64,000 nt of DNA from Auanema rhodensis (GCA_964057225.1 OZ059899.1:4092001-4156000); one strand, 5' to 3'. Counted from the stretch's first letter, positions 24,922-40,200 are shown. The notes: generated by a model from the sequence alone, not told the origin. Program-made: numbers and translations.

Positions 24922-27900
24922 TTTTAAGCTGCGTCGATCTGTGTTATCAGATTTGCGCTAGCTTAAAAATGCACCAAGATATCAACTGATATAAGTTCAC
25001 ACTTATATCCTCGATTTTCACCCTGAAGAATTAATTTTTTCGTTGAATAACATTGTCCATCGTCTTTGCCTTGAAAAAAGGAATCTAAAAACATCTACTT
25101 TTTGCTAAATTATTTTGAAATTTTTCGAAAAAATTTTTGTCAAAATGTTTTTGGAAGCAATGTTGAGTGTACATGGAAACTCAACATACACTAATGCATC
25201 ATTTTTCAAACGATCATAACTAATTTTTGTATTAAGCGTTTCTCAATGTAGTATAGTGCATTCGATGCGGATTTTTAAGCTGCGTCGATCTGTGTTATCA
25301 GATTTGCGCTAGCTTAAAAATGCACCGAGATATCAACTGATATAAGTTTACACTTATATCCTCGATTTTCACCCTGAAGAATTAATTTTTTCGTTGAATA
25401 ACTTTGTCCATCGTCTTTGCCTTGAAAAAAGGAATCTAAAAACATCTACTTTTCGCTAAATTATTTTGAAATTTTTCGAAAAAATGTTTGTCAAAATGTT
25501 TTTGGAAGCAATGTTGAGTGTACATGGAAACTCAACATACACTAATGCATCATTTTTCAAACGATCATAACTAATTTTTGTATTAAGCATTTCTCAATGT
25601 AGTATAGTGCATTCGATGCGAATTTTTAAGCTGCGTCGTTCTGTGTTATCAGATTTGCGCTAGCTTAAAAATGCACCGAGATATCAACTGATATAAGTTC
25701 ACACTTATATCCTCGATTTTCACCCTGAAGAATTAATTTTTTCGTTGAATAACATTGTCCATCGTCTTTGCCTTGAAAAATGGAATCTAAAAACATCTAC
25801 TTTTTGCTAAATTATTTCGAAATTTTTCGAAAAAATTTTTGTCAAAATGTTTTTGGAAGCAATGTTGAGTGTACATGGAAACTCAACATACACTAATGCA
25901 TCATTTTTCAAACGATCATAACTAATTTTTGTATTAAGCGTTTCTCAATGTAGTATAGTGCATTCGATGCGAATTTTTAAGCTGCGTCGTTCTGTGTTAT
26001 CAGATTTGCGCTAGCTTAAAAATGCACCGAGATATCAACTGATATAAGTTTACACTTATATCCTCGATTTTCACCCTGAAGAATTAATTTTTTCGTTGAA
26101 TAACTTTGTCCATCGTCTTTGCCTTGAAAAAAGGAATCTAAAAACATCTACTTTTCGCTAAATTATTTTGAAATTTTTCGAAAAAATTTTTGTCAAAATG
26201 TTTTTGGAAGCAATGTTGAGTGTACATGGAAACTCAACATACACTAATGCATCATTTTTCAAACGATCATAACTAATTTTTGTATTAAGCGTTTCTCAAT
26301 GTAGTATAGTGCATTCGATGCGAATTTTTAAGCTGCGTCGTTCTGTGTTATCAGATTTGCGCTAGCTTAAAAATGCACCGAGATATCAACTGATATAAGT
26401 TCACACTTATATCCTCGATTTTCACCCTGAAGAATTAATTTTTTCGTTGAATAACATTGTCCATCGTCTTTGCCTTGAAAAAAGGAATCTAAAAACATCT
26501 ACTTTTTGCTAAATTATTTTGAAATTTTTCGAAAAAATTTTTGTCAAAATGTTTTTGGAAGCAATGTTGAGTGTACATGGAAACTCAACATACACTAATG
26601 CATCATTTTTCAAACGATCATAACTAATTTTTGTATTAAGCATTTCTCAATGTAGTATAGTGCATTCGATGCGGATTTTTAAGCTGCGTCGATCTGTGTT
26701 ATCAGATTTGCGCTAGCTTAAAAATGCACCAAGATATCAACTGATATAAGTTCACACTTATATCCTCGATTTTCACCCTGAAGAATTAATTTTTTCGTTG
26801 AATAACATTGTCCATCGTCTTTGCCTTGAAAAAAGGAATCTAAAAACATCTACTTTTTGCTAAATTATTTTGAAATTTTTCGAAAAAATTTTTGTCAAAA
26901 TGTTTTTGGAAGCAATGTTGAGTGTACATGGAAACTCAACATACACTAATGCATCATTTTTCAAACGATCATAACTAATTTTTGTATTAAGCGTTTCTCA
27001 ATGTAGTATAGTGCATTCGATGCGGATTTTTAAGCTGCGTCGATCTGTGTTATCAGATTTGCGCTAGCTTAAAAATGCACCGAGATATCAACTGATATAA
27101 GTTTACACTTATATCCTCGATTTTCACCCTGAAGAATTAATTTTTTCGTTGAATAACTTTGTCCATCGTCTTTGCCTTGAAAAAAGGAATCTAAAAACAT
27201 CTACTTTTCGCTAAATTATTTTGAAATTTTTCGAAAAAATTTTTGTCAAAATGTTTTTGGAAGCAATGTTGAGTGTACATGGAAACTCAACATACACTAA
27301 TGCATCATTTTTCAAACGATCATAACTAATTTTTGTATTAAGCGTTTCTCAATGTAGTATAGTGCATTCGATGCGAATTTTTAAGCTGCGTCGTTCTGTG
27401 TTATCAGATTTGCGCTAGCTTAAAAATGCACCGAGATATCAACTGATATAAGTTCACACTTATATCCTCGATTTTCACCCTGAAGAATTAATTTTTTCGT
27501 TGAATAACATTGTCCATCGTCTTTGCCTTGAAAAATGGAATCTAAAAACATCTACTTTTTGCTAAATTATTTCGAAATTTTTCGAAAAAATTTTTGTCAA
27601 AATGTTTTTGGAAGCAATGTTGAGTGTACATGGAAACTCAACATACACTAATGCATCATTTTTCAAACGATCATAACTAATTTTTGTATTAAGCGTTTCT
27701 CAATGTAGTATAGTGCATTCGATGCGAATTTTTAAGCTGCGTCGTTCTGTGTTATCAGATTTGCGCTAGCTTAAAAATGCACCGAGATATCAACTGATAT
27801 AAGTTTACACTTATATCCTCGATTTTCACCCTGAAGAATTAATTTTTTCGTTGAATAACTTTGTCCATCGTCTTTGCCTTGAAAAAAGGAATCTAAAAAC

Positions 27901-29835
27901 ATCTACTTTTCGCTAAATTATTTTGAAATTTTTCGAAAAAATTTTTGTCAAAATGTTTTTGGAAGCAATGTTGAGTGTACATGGAAACTCAACATACACT
28001 AATGCATCATTTTTCAAACGATCATAACTAATTTTTGTATTAAGCGTTTCTCAATGTAGTATAGTGCATTCGATGCGAATTTTTAAGCTGCGTCGTTCTG
28101 TGTTATCAGATTTGCGCTAGCTTAAAAATGCACCGAGATATCAACTGATATAAGTTCACACTTATATCCTCGATTTTCACCCTGAAGAATTAATTTTTTC
28201 GTTGAATAACATTGTCCATCGTCTTTGCCTTGAAAAAAGGAATCTAAAAACATCTACTTTTTGCTAAATTATTTTGAAATTTTTCGAAAAAATTTTTGTC
28301 AAAATGTTTTTGGAAGCAATGTTGAGTGTACATGGAAACTCAACATACACTAATGCATCATTTTTCAAACGATCATAACTAATTTTTGTATTAAGCATTT
28401 CTCAATGTAGTATAGTGCATTCGATGCGGATTTTTAAGCTGCGTCGATCTGTGTTATCAGATTTGCGCTAGCTTAAAAATGCACCAAGATATCAACTGAT
28501 ATAAGTTCACACTTATATCCTCGATTTTCACCCTGAAGAATTAATTTTTTCGTTGAATAACATTGTCCATCGTCTTTGCCTTGAAAAAAGGAATCTAAAA
28601 ACATCTACTTTTTGCTAAATTATTTTGAAATTTCTCGAAAAAATTTTTGTCAAAATGTTTTTGGAAGCAATGTTGAGTGTACATGGAAACTCAACATACA
28701 CTAATGCATCATTTTTCAAACGATCATAACTAATTTTTGTATTAAGCATTTCTCAATGTAGTATAGTGCATTCGATGCGGATTTTTAAGCTGCGTCGATC
28801 TGTGTTATCAGATTTGCGCTAGCTTAAAAAAGCACCAAGATATCAACTGATATAAGTTCACACTTATATCCTCGATTTTCACCCTGAAGAATTAATTTTT
28901 TCGTTGAATAACATTGTCCATCGTCTTTGCCTTGAAAAAAGGAATCTAAAAACATCTACTTTTTGCTAAATTATTTTGAAATTTCTCGAAAAAATTTTTG
29001 TCAAAATGTTTTTGGAAGCAATGTTGAGTGTACATGGAAACTCAACATACACTAATGCATCATTTTTCAAACGATCATAACTAATTTTTGTATTAAGCGT
29101 TTCTCAATGTAGTATAGTGCATTCGATGCGGATTTTGAAGCTGCGTCGATCTGTGTTATCAGATTTGCGCTAGCTTAAAAATGCACCGAGATATCAACTG
29201 ATATAAGTTCACACTTATATCCTCGATTTTCACCCTGAAGAATTAATTTTTTCGTTGAATAACATTGTCCATCGTCTTTGCCTTGAAAAATGGAATCTAA
29301 AAACATCTACTTTTTGCTAAATTATTTCGAAATTTTTCGAAAAAATTTTTGTCAAAATGTTTTTGGAAGCAATGTTGAGTGTACATGGAAACTCAACATA
29401 CACTAATGCATCATTTTTCAAACGATCATAACTAATTTTTGTATTAAGCGTTTCTCAATGTAGTATAGTGCATTCGATGCGAATTTTTAAGCTGCGTCGT
29501 TCTGTGTTATCAGATTTGCGCTAGCTTAAAAATGCACCGAGATATCAACTGATATAAGTTTACACTTATATCCTCGATTTTCACCCTGAAGAATTAATTT
29601 TTTCGTTGAATAACTTTGTCCATCGTCTTTGCCTTGAAAAAAGGAATCTAAAAACATCTACTTTTCGCTAAATTATTTTGAAATTTTTCGAAAAAATTTT
29701 TGTCAAAATGTTTTTGGAAGCAATGTTGAGTGTACATGGAAACTCAACATACACTAATGCATCATTTTTCAAACGATCATAACTAATTTTTGTATTAAGC
29801 GTTTCTCAATGTAGTATAGTGCATTCGATGCGGAT
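24922..29835. repeat. 14-mer HOR block, copy 1 (units 72-85, 4914 bp)
   Basis: The class order is B D C D E B D C D E B2 B3 C D. The second unit carries 214G. The last five units are the E-B2-B3-C-D module (28081-29835). The next 14 units repeat this order one for one, so the pair is a large tandem duplication. Differences from copy 2 by eye are few: 317A in unit 73 only, 182C in unit 91 only, and a TTTTC to TTATC change near 31335 in unit 90 only. Confidence 0.83.
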
Positions 29836-32800
29836 TTTTAAGCTGCGTCGATCTGTGTTATCAGATTTGCGCTAGCTTAAAAATGCACCAAGATATCAAC
29901 TGATATAAGTTCACACTTATATCCTCGATTTTCACCCTGAAGAATTAATTTTTTCGTTGAATAACATTGTCCATCGTCTTTGCCTTGAAAAAAGGAATCT
30001 AAAAACATCTACTTTTTGCTAAATTATTTTGAAATTTTTCGAAAAAATTTTTGTCAAAATGTTTTTGGAAGCAATGTTGAGTGTACATGGAAACTCAACA
30101 TACACTAATGCATCATTTTTCAAACGATCATAACTAATTTTTGTATTAAGCGTTTCTCAATGTAGTATAGTGCATTCGATGCGGATTTTTAAGCTGCGTC
30201 GATCTGTGTTATCAGATTTGCGCTAGCTTAAAAATGCACCGAGATATCAACTGATATAAGTTTACACTTATATCCTCGATTTTCACCCTGAAGAATTAAT
30301 TTTTTCGTTGAATAACTTTGTCCATCGTCTTTGCCTTGAAAAAAGGAATCTAAAAACATCTACTTTTCGCTAAATTATTTTGAAATTTTTCGAAAAAATG
30401 TTTGTCAAAATGTTTTTGGAAGCAATGTTGAGTGTACATGGAAACTCAACATACACTAATGCATCATTTTTCAAACGATCATAACTAATTTTTGTATTAA
30501 GCGTTTCTCAATGTAGTATAGTGCATTCGATGCGAATTTTTAAGCTGCGTCGTTCTGTGTTATCAGATTTGCGCTAGCTTAAAAATGCACCGAGATATCA
30601 ACTGATATAAGTTCACACTTATATCCTCGATTTTCACCCTGAAGAATTAATTTTTTCGTTGAATAACATTGTCCATCGTCTTTGCCTTGAAAAATGGAAT
30701 CTAAAAACATCTACTTTTTGCTAAATTATTTCGAAATTTTTCGAAAAAATTTTTGTCAAAATGTTTTTGGAAGCAATGTTGAGTGTACATGGAAACTCAA
30801 CATACACTAATGCATCATTTTTCAAACGATCATAACTAATTTTTGTATTAAGCGTTTCTCAATGTAGTATAGTGCATTCGATGCGAATTTTTAAGCTGCG
30901 TCGTTCTGTGTTATCAGATTTGCGCTAGCTTAAAAATGCACCGAGATATCAACTGATATAAGTTTACACTTATATCCTCGATTTTCACCCTGAAGAATTA
31001 ATTTTTTCGTTGAATAACTTTGTCCATCGTCTTTGCCTTGAAAAAAGGAATCTAAAAACATCTACTTTTCGCTAAATTATTTTGAAATTTTTCGAAAAAA
31101 TTTTTGTCAAAATGTTTTTGGAAGCAATGTTGAGTGTACATGGAAACTCAACATACACTAATGCATCATTTTTCAAACGATCATAACTAATTTTTGTATT
31201 AAGCGTTTCTCAATGTAGTATAGTGCATTCGATGCGAATTTTTAAGCTGCGTCGTTCTGTGTTATCAGATTTGCGCTAGCTTAAAAATGCACCGAGATAT
31301 CAACTGATATAAGTTCACACTTATATCCTCGATTATCACCCTGAAGAATTAATTTTTTCGTTGAATAACATTGTCCATCGTCTTTGCCTTGAAAAAAGGA
31401 ATCTAAAAACATCTACTTTTTGCTAAATTATTTTGAAATTTTTCGAAAAAATTTTTGTCAAAATGTTTTTGGAAGCAATGTTGAGTGTACATGGAAACTC
31501 AACATACACTAATGCATCATTTTTCAAACGATCATAACTAATTTTTGTATTAAGCATTTCTCAATGTAGTATAGTGCATTCGATGCGGATTTTTAAGCTG
31601 CGTCGATCTGTGTTATCAGATTTGCGCTAGCTTAAAAATGCACCAAGATATCAACTGATATAAGTTCACACTTATATCCTCGATTTTCACCCTGAAGAAT
31701 TAATTTTTTCGTTGAATAACATTGTCCATCGTCTTTGCCTTGAAAAAAGGAATCTAAAAACATCTACTTTTCGCTAAATTATTTTGAAATTTTTCGAAAA
31801 AATTTTTGTCAAAATGTTTTTGGAAGCAATGTTGAGTGTACATGGAAACTCAACATACACTAATGCATCATTTTTCAAACGATCATAACTAATTTTTGTA
31901 TTAAGCGTTTCTCAATGTAGTATAGTGCATTCGATGCGGATTTTTAAGCTGCGTCGATCTGTGTTATCAGATTTGCGCTAGCTTAAAAATGCACCGAGAT
32001 ATCAACTGATATAAGTTTACACTTATATCCTCGATTTTCACCCTGAAGAATTAATTTTTTCGTTGAATAACTTTGTCCATCGTCTTTGCCTTGAAAAAAG
32101 GAATCTAAAAACATCTACTTTTCGCTAAATTATTTTGAAATTTTTCGAAAAAATTTTTGTCAAAATGTTTTTGGAAGCAATGTTGAGTGTACATGGAAAC
32201 TCAACATACACTAATGCATCATTTTTCAAACGATCATAACTAATTTTTGTATTAAGCGTTTCTCAATGTAGTATAGTGCATTCGATGCGAATTTTTAAGC
32301 TGCGTCGTTCTGTGTTATCAGATTTGCGCTAGCTTAAAAATGCACCGAGATATCAACTGATATAAGTTCACACTTATATCCTCGATTTTCACCCTGAAGA
32401 ATTAATTTTTTCGTTGAATAACATTGTCCATCGTCTTTGCCTTGAAAAATGGAATCTAAAAACATCTACTTTTCATAAATTATTTCGAAATTTTTCGAAA
32501 AAATTTTTGTCAAAATGTTTTTGGAAGCAATGTTGAGTGTACATGGAAACTCAACATACACTAATGCATCATTTTTCAAACGATCATAACTAATTTTTGT
32601 ATTAAGCGTTTCTCAATGTAGTATAGTGCATTCGATGCGAATTTTTAAGCTGCGTCGTTCTGTGTTATCAGATTTGCGCTAGCTTAAAAATGCACCGAGA
32701 TATCAACTGATATAAGTTTACACTTATATCCTCGATTTTCACCCTGAAGAATTAATTTTTTCGTTGAATAACTTTGTCCATCGTCTTTGCCTTGAAAAAA

Positions 32801-34748
32801 GGAATCTAAAAACATCTACTTTTCGCTAAATTATTTTGAAATTTTTCGAAAAAATTTTTGTCAAAATGTTTTTGGAAGCAATGTTGAGTGTACATGGAAA
32901 CTCAACATACACTAATGCATCATTTTTCAAACGATCATAACTAATTTTTGTATTAAGCGTTTCTCAATGTAGTATAGTGCATTCGATGCGAATTTTTAAG
33001 CTGCGTCGTTCTGTGTTATCAGATTTGCGCTAGCTTAAAAATGCACCGAGATATCAACTGATATAAGTTCACACTTATATCCTCGATTTTCACCCTGAAG
33101 AATTAATTTTTTCGTTGAATAACATTGTCCATCGTCTTTGCCTTGAAAAAAGGAATCTAAAAACATCTACTTTTTGCTAAATTATTTTGAAATTTTTCGA
33201 AAAAATTTTTGTCAAAATGTTTTTGGAAGCAATGTTGAGTGTACATGGAAACTCAACATACACTAATGCATCATTTTTCAAACGATCATAACTAATTTTT
33301 GTATTAAGCATTTCTCAATGTAGTATAGTGCATTCGATGCGGATTTTTAAGCTGCGTCGATCTGTGTTATCAGATTTGCGCTAGCTTAAAAATGCACCAA
33401 GATATCAACTGATATAAGTTCACACTTATATCCTCGATTTTCACCCTGAAGAATTAATTTTTTCGTTGAATAACATTGTCCATCGTCTTTGCCTTGAAAA
33501 AAGGAATCTAAAAACATCTACTTTTTGCTAAATTATTTTGAAATTTCTCGAAAAAATTTTTGTCAAAATGTTTTTGGAAGCAATGTTGAGTGTACATGGA
33601 AACTCAACATACACTAATGCATCATTTTTCAAACGATCATAACTAATTTTTGTATTAAGCATTTCTCAATGTAGTATAGTGCATTCGATGCGGATTTTTA
33701 AGCTGCGTCGATCTGTGTTATCAGATTTGCGCTAGCTTAAAAAAGCACCAAGATATCAACTGATATAAGTTCACACTTATATCCTCGATTTTCACCCTGA
33801 AGAATTAATTTTTTCGTTGAATAACATTGTCCATCGTCTTTGCCTTGAAAAAAGGAATCTAAAAACATCTACTTTTTGCTAAATTATTTTGAAATTTCTC
33901 GAAAAAATTTTTGTCAAAATGTTTTTGGAAGCAATGTTGAGTGTACATGGAAACTCAACATACACTAATGCATCATTTTTCAAACGATCATAACTAATTT
34001 TTGTATTAAGCGTTTCTCAATGTAGTATAGTGCATTCGATGCGGATTTTGAAGCTGCGTCGATCTGTGTTATCAGATTTGCGCTAGCTTAAAAATGCACC
34101 GAGATATCAACTGATATAAGTTCACACTTATATCCTCGATTTTCACCCTGAAGAATTAATTTTTTCGTTGAATAACATTGTCCATCGTCTTTGCCTTGAA
34201 AAATGGAATCTAAAAACATCTACTTTTTGCTAAATTATTTCGAAATTTTTCGAAAAAATTTTTGTCAAAATGTTTTTGGAAGCAATGTTGAGTGTACATG
34301 GAAACTCAACATACACTAATGCATCATTTTTCAAACGATCATAACTAATTTTTGTATTAAGCGTTTCTCAATGTAGTATAGTGCATTCGATGCGAATTTT
34401 TAAGCTGCGTCGTTCTGTGTTATCAGATTTGCGCTAGCTTAAAAATGCACCGAGATATCAACTGATATAAGTTTACACTTATATCCTCGATTTTCACCCT
34501 GAAGAATTAATTTTTTCGTTGAATAACTTTGTCCATCGTCTTTGCCTTGAAAAAAGGAATCTAAAAACATTTACTTTTCGCTAAATTATTTTGAAATTTT
34601 TCGAAAAAATTTTTGTCAAAATGTTTTTGGAAGCAATGTTGAGTGTACATGGAAACTCAACATACACTAATGCATCATTTTTCAAACGATCATAACTAAT
34701 TTTTGTATTAAGCGTTTCTCAATGTAGTATAGTGCAATCGATGCGAAT
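29836..34748. repeat. 14-mer HOR block, copy 2 (units 86-99, 4913 bp)
   Basis: The class order is B D C D E B D C D E B2 B3 C D, as in the block immediately upstream. It is one base shorter because of the deletion in unit 93. Unit 87 keeps the 214G marker of unit 73. Unit 99 has a private CATTTAC near 34570 and a change to GTGCAATCG near 34735; the latter is shared with the later units 105 and 111. Confidence 0.83.
32293..32642. repeat. Only length-variant monomer (350 bp, unit 93)
   Basis: Here the sequence after the CATCTACTTTT run reads CATAAATT where the neighbours read CGCTAAATT, a net loss of one base near 32475 with an adjacent change. All later units are phase-shifted by one base. 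Its homologue in copy 1 of the 14-mer (unit 79) is full length, so the deletion arose after that duplication or was lost from the other copy. Confidence 0.9.
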
Positions 34749-36503
34749 TTTTAAGCTGCGTCGTTCTGTGTTATCAGATTTGCGCTAGCTTAAAAATGCA
34801 CCGAGATATCAACTGATATAAGTTTACACTTATATCCTCGATTTTCACCCTGAAGAATTAATTTTTTCGTTGAATAACTTTGTCCATCGTCTTTGCCTTG
34901 AAAAAAGGAATCTAAAAACATCTACTTTTCGCTAAATTATTTTGAAATTTTTCGAAAAAATTTTTGTCAAAATGTTTTTGGAAGCAATGTTGAGTGTACA
35001 TGGAAACTCAACATACACTAATGCATCATTTTTCAAACGATCATAACTAATTTTTGTATTAAGCGTTTCTCAATGTAGTATAGTGCATTCGATGCGAATT
35101 TTTAAGCTGCGTCGTTCTGTGTTATCAGATTTGCGCTAGCTTAAAAATGCACCGAGATATCAACTGATATAAGTTTACACTTATATCCTCGATTTTCACC
35201 CTGAAGAATTAATTGTTTCGTTGAATAACTTTGTCCATCGTCTTCGCCTTGAAAAAAGGAATCTAAAAACATCTACTTTTCGCTAAATTATTTTGAAATT
35301 TTTCGAAAAAATTTTTGTCAAAATGTTTTTGGAAGCAATGTTGAGTGTACATGGAAACTCAACATACACTAATGCATCATTTTTCAAACGATCATAACTA
35401 ATTTTTGTATTAAGCGTTTCTCAATGTAGTATAGTGCATTCGATGCGAATTTTTAAGCTGCGTCGTTCTGTGTTATCAGATTTGCGCTAGCTTAAAAATG
35501 CACCGAGATATCAACTGATATAAGTTCACACTTATATCCTCGATTTTCACCCTGAAGAATTAATTTTTTCGTTGAATAACATTGTCCATCGTCTTTGCCT
35601 TGAAAAATGGAATCTAAAAACATCTACTTTTTGCTAAATTATTTCGAAATTTTTCGAAAAAATTTTTGTCAAAATGTTTTTGGAAGCAATGTTGAGTGTA
35701 CATGGAAACTCAACATACACTAATGCATCATTTTTCAAACGATCATAACTAATTTTTGTATTAAGCGTTTCTCAATGTAGTATAGTGCATTCGATGCGAA
35801 TTTTTAAGCTGCGTCGTTCTGTGTTATCAGATTTGCGCTAGCTTAAAAATGCACCGAGATATCAACTGATATAAGTTTACACTTATATCCTCGATTTTCA
35901 CCCTGAAGAATTAATTTTTTCGTTGAATAACTTTGTCCATCGTCTTTGCCTTGAAAAAAGGAATCTAAAAACATCTACTTTTTGCTAAATTATTTTGAAA
36001 TTTTTCGAAAAAATTTTTGTCAAAATGTTTTTGGAAGCAATGTTGAGTGTACATGGAAACTCAACATACACTAATGCATCATTTTTCAAACGATCATAAC
36101 TAATTTTTGTATTAAGCGTTTCTCAATGTAGTATAGTGCATTCGATGCGAATTTTTAAGCTGCGTCGTTCTGTGTTATCAGATTTGCGCTAGCTTAAAAA
36201 TGCACCGAGATATCAACTGATATAAGTTCACACTTATATCCTCGATTTTCACCCTGAAGAATTAATTGTTTCGTTGAATAACTTTGTCCATCGTCTTCGC
36301 CTTGAAAAAAGGAATCTAAAAACATCTACTTTTCGCTAAATTATTTTGAAATTTTTCGAAAAAATTTTTGTCAAAATGTTTTTGGAAGCAATGTTGAGTG
36401 TACATGGAAACTCAACATACACTAATGCATCATTTTTCAAACGATCATAACTAATTTTTGTATTAAGCGTTTCTCAATGTAGTATAGTGCATTCGATGCG
36501 AAT
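32994..36503. repeat. 10-unit HOR block, copy 1 (units 95-104)
   Basis: The order is E B2 B3 C D D G C D G, followed by C and D (units 105-106). The first five units are the end of the second 14-mer. G units (101 and 104) carry 116G, 131T and 146C, a combination absent before 35 kb. The same ten units recur 4212 bp (12 units) downstream, including the GTGCAATCG change at the end of the fifth unit. Confidence 0.82.
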
Positions 36504-37205
36504 TTTTAAGCTGCGTCGTTCTGTGTTATCAGATTTGCGCTAGCTTAAAAATGCACCGAGATATCAACTGATATAAGTTCACACTTATATCCTCGATTTT
36601 CACCCTGAAGAATTAATTTTTTCGTTGAATAACATTGTCCATCGTCTTTGCCTTGAAAAATGGAATCTAAAAACATCTACTTTTTGCTAAATTATTTCGA
36701 AATTTTTCGAAAAAATTTTTGTCAAAATGTTTTTGGAAGCAATGTTGAGTGTACATGGAAACTCAACATACACTAATGCATCATTTTTCAAACGATCATA
36801 ACTAATTTTTGTATTAAGCGTTTCTCAATGTAGTATAGTGCAATCGATGCGAATTTTTAAGCTGCGTCGTTCTGTGTTATCAGATTTGCGCTAGCTTAAA
36901 AATGCACCGAGATATCAACTGATATAAGTTTACACTTATATCCTCGATTTTCACCCTGAAGAATTAATTTTTTCGTTGAATAACTTTGTCCATCGTCTTT
37001 GCCTTGAAAAAAGGAATCTAAAAACATCTACTTTTTGCTAAATTATTTTGAAATTTTTCGAAAAAATTTTTGTCAAAATGTTTTTGGAAGCAATGTTGAG
37101 TGTACATGGAAACTCAACATACACTAATGCATCATTTTTCAAACGATCATAACTAATTTTTGTATTAAGCGTTTCTCAATGTAGTATAGTGCATTCGATG
37201 CGAAT

Positions 37206-40200
37206 TTTTAAGCTGCGTCGTTCTGTGTTATCAGATTTGCGCTAGCTTAAAAATGCACCGAGATATCAACTGATATAAGTTCACACTTATATCCTCGATT
37301 TTCACCCTGAAGAATTAATTTTTTCGTTGAATAACATTGTCCATCGTCTTTGCCTTGAAAAAAGGAATCTAAAAACATCTACTTTTTGCTAAATTATTTT
37401 GAAATTTTTCGAAAAAATTTTTGTCAAATTGTTTTTGGAAGCAATGTTGAGTGTACATGGAAACTCAACATACACTAATGCATCATTTTTCAAACGATCA
37501 TAACTAATTTTTGTATTGAGCATTTCTCAATGTAGTATAGTGCATTCGATGCGGATTTTTAAGCTGCGTCGATCTGTGTTATCAGATTTGCGCTAGCTTA
37601 AAAATGCACCAAGATATCAACTGATATAAGTTCACACTTATATCCTCGATTTTCACCCTGAAGAATTAATTTTTTCGTTGAATAACATTGTCCATCGTCT
37701 TTGCCTTGAAAAAAGGAATCTAAAAACATCTACTTTTTGCTAAATTATTTTGAAATTTCTCGAAAAAATTTTTGTCAAAATGTTTTTGGAAGCAATGTTG
37801 AGTGTACATGGAAACTCAACATACACTAATGCATCATTTTTCAAACGATCATAACTAATTTTTGTATTAAGCATTTCTCAATGTAGTATAGTGCATTCGA
37901 TGCGGATTTTTAAGCTGCGTCGATCTGTGTTATCAGATTTGCGCTAGCTTAAAAAAGCACCAAGATATCAACTGATATAAGTTCACACTTATATCCTCGA
38001 TTTTCACCCTGAAGAATTAATTTTTTCGTTGAATAACATTGTCCATCGTCTTTGCCTTGAAAAAAGGAATCTAAAAACATCTACTTTTTGCTAAATTATT
38101 TTGAAATTTCTCGAAAAAATTTTTGTCAAAATGTTTTTGGAAGCAATGTTGAGTGTACATGGAAACTCAACATACACTAATGCATCATTTTTCAAACGAT
38201 CATAACTAATTTTTGTATTAAGCGTTTCTCAATGTAGTATAGTGCATTCGATGCGGATTTTGAAGCTGCGTCGATCTGTGTTATCAGATTTGCGCTAGCT
38301 TAAAAATGCACCGAGATATCAACTGATATAAGTTCACACTTATATCCTCGATTTTCACCCTGAAGAATTAATTTTTTCGTTGAATAACATTGTCCATCGT
38401 CTTTGCCTTGAAAAATGGAATCTAAAAACATCTACTTTTTGCTAAATTATTTCGAAATTTTTCGAAAAAATTTTTGTCAAAATGTTTTTGGAAGCAATGT
38501 TGAGTGTACATGGAAACTCAACATACACTAATGCATCATTTTTCAAACGATCATAACTAATTTTTGTATTAAGCGTTTCTCAATGTAGTATAGTGCATTC
38601 GATGCGAATTTTTAAGCTGCGTCGTTCTGTGTTATCAGATTTGCGCTAGCTTAAAAATGCACCGAGATATCAACTGATATAAGTTTACACTTATATCCTC
38701 GATTTTCACCCTGAAGAATTAATTTTTTCGTTGAATAACTTTGTCCATCGTCTTTGCCTTGAAAAAAGGAATCTAAAAACATCTACTTTTCGCTAAATTA
38801 TTTTGAAATTTTTCGAAAAAATTTTTGTCAAAATGTTTTTGGAAGCAATGTTGAGTGTACATGGAAACTCAACATACACTAATGCATCATTTTTCAAACG
38901 ATCATAACTAATTTTTGTATTAAGCGTTTCTCAATGTAGTATAGTGCAATCGATGCGAATTTTTAAGCTGCGTCGTTCTGTGTTATCAGATTTGCGCTAG
39001 CTTAAAAATGCACCGAGATATCAACTGATATAAGTTTACACTTATATCCTCGATTTTCACCCTGAAGAATTAATTTTTTCGTTGAATAACTTTGTCCATC
39101 GTCTTTGCCTTGAAAAAAGGAATCTAAAAACATCTACTTTTCGCTAAATTATTTTGAAATTTTTCGAAAAAATTTTTGTCAAAATGTTTTTGGAAGCAAT
39201 GTTGAGTGTACATGGAAACTCAACATACACTAATGCATCATTTTTCAAACGATCATAACTAATTTTTGTATTAAGCGTTTCTCAATGTAGTATAGTGCAT
39301 TCGATGCGAATTTTTAAGCTGCGTCGTTCTGTGTTATCAGATTTGCGCTAGCTTAAAAATGCACCGAGATATCAACTGATATAAGTTTACACTTATATCC
39401 TCGATTTTCACCCTGAAGAATTAATTGTTTCGTTGAATAACTTTGTCCATCGTCTTCGCCTTGAAAAAAGGAATCTAAAAACATCTACTTTTCGCTAAAT
39501 TATTTTGAAATTTTTCGAAAAAATTTTTGTCAAAATGTTTTTGGAAGCAATGTTGAGTGTACATGGAAACTCAACATACACTAATGCATCATTTTTCAAA
39601 CGATCATAACTAATTTTTGTATTAAGCGTTTCTCAATGTAGTATAGTGCATTCGATGCGAATTTTTAAGCTGCGTCGTTCTGTGTTATCAGATTTGCGCT
39701 AGCTTAAAAATGCACCGAGATATCAACTGATATAAGTTCACACTTATATCCTCGATTTTCACCCTGAAGAATTAATTTTTTCGTTGAATAACATTGTCCA
39801 TCGTCTTTGCCTTGAAAAATGGAATCTAAAAACATCTACTTTTTGCTAAATTATTTCGAAATTTTTCGAAAAAATTTTTGTCAAAATGTTTTTGGAAGCA
39901 ATGTTGAGTGTACATGGAAACTCAACATACACTAATGCATCATTTTTCAAACGATCATAACTAATTTTTGTATTAAGCGTTTCTCAATGTAGTATAGTGC
40001 ATTCGATGCGAATTTTTAAGCTGCGTCGTTCTGTGTTATCAGATTTGCGCTAGCTTAAAAATGCACCGAGATATCAACTGATATAAGTTTACACTTATAT
40101 CCTCGATTTTCACCCTGAAGAATTAATTTTTTCGTTGAATAACTTTGTCCATCGTCTTTGCCTTGAAAAAAGGAATCTAAAAACATCTACTTTTTGCTAA

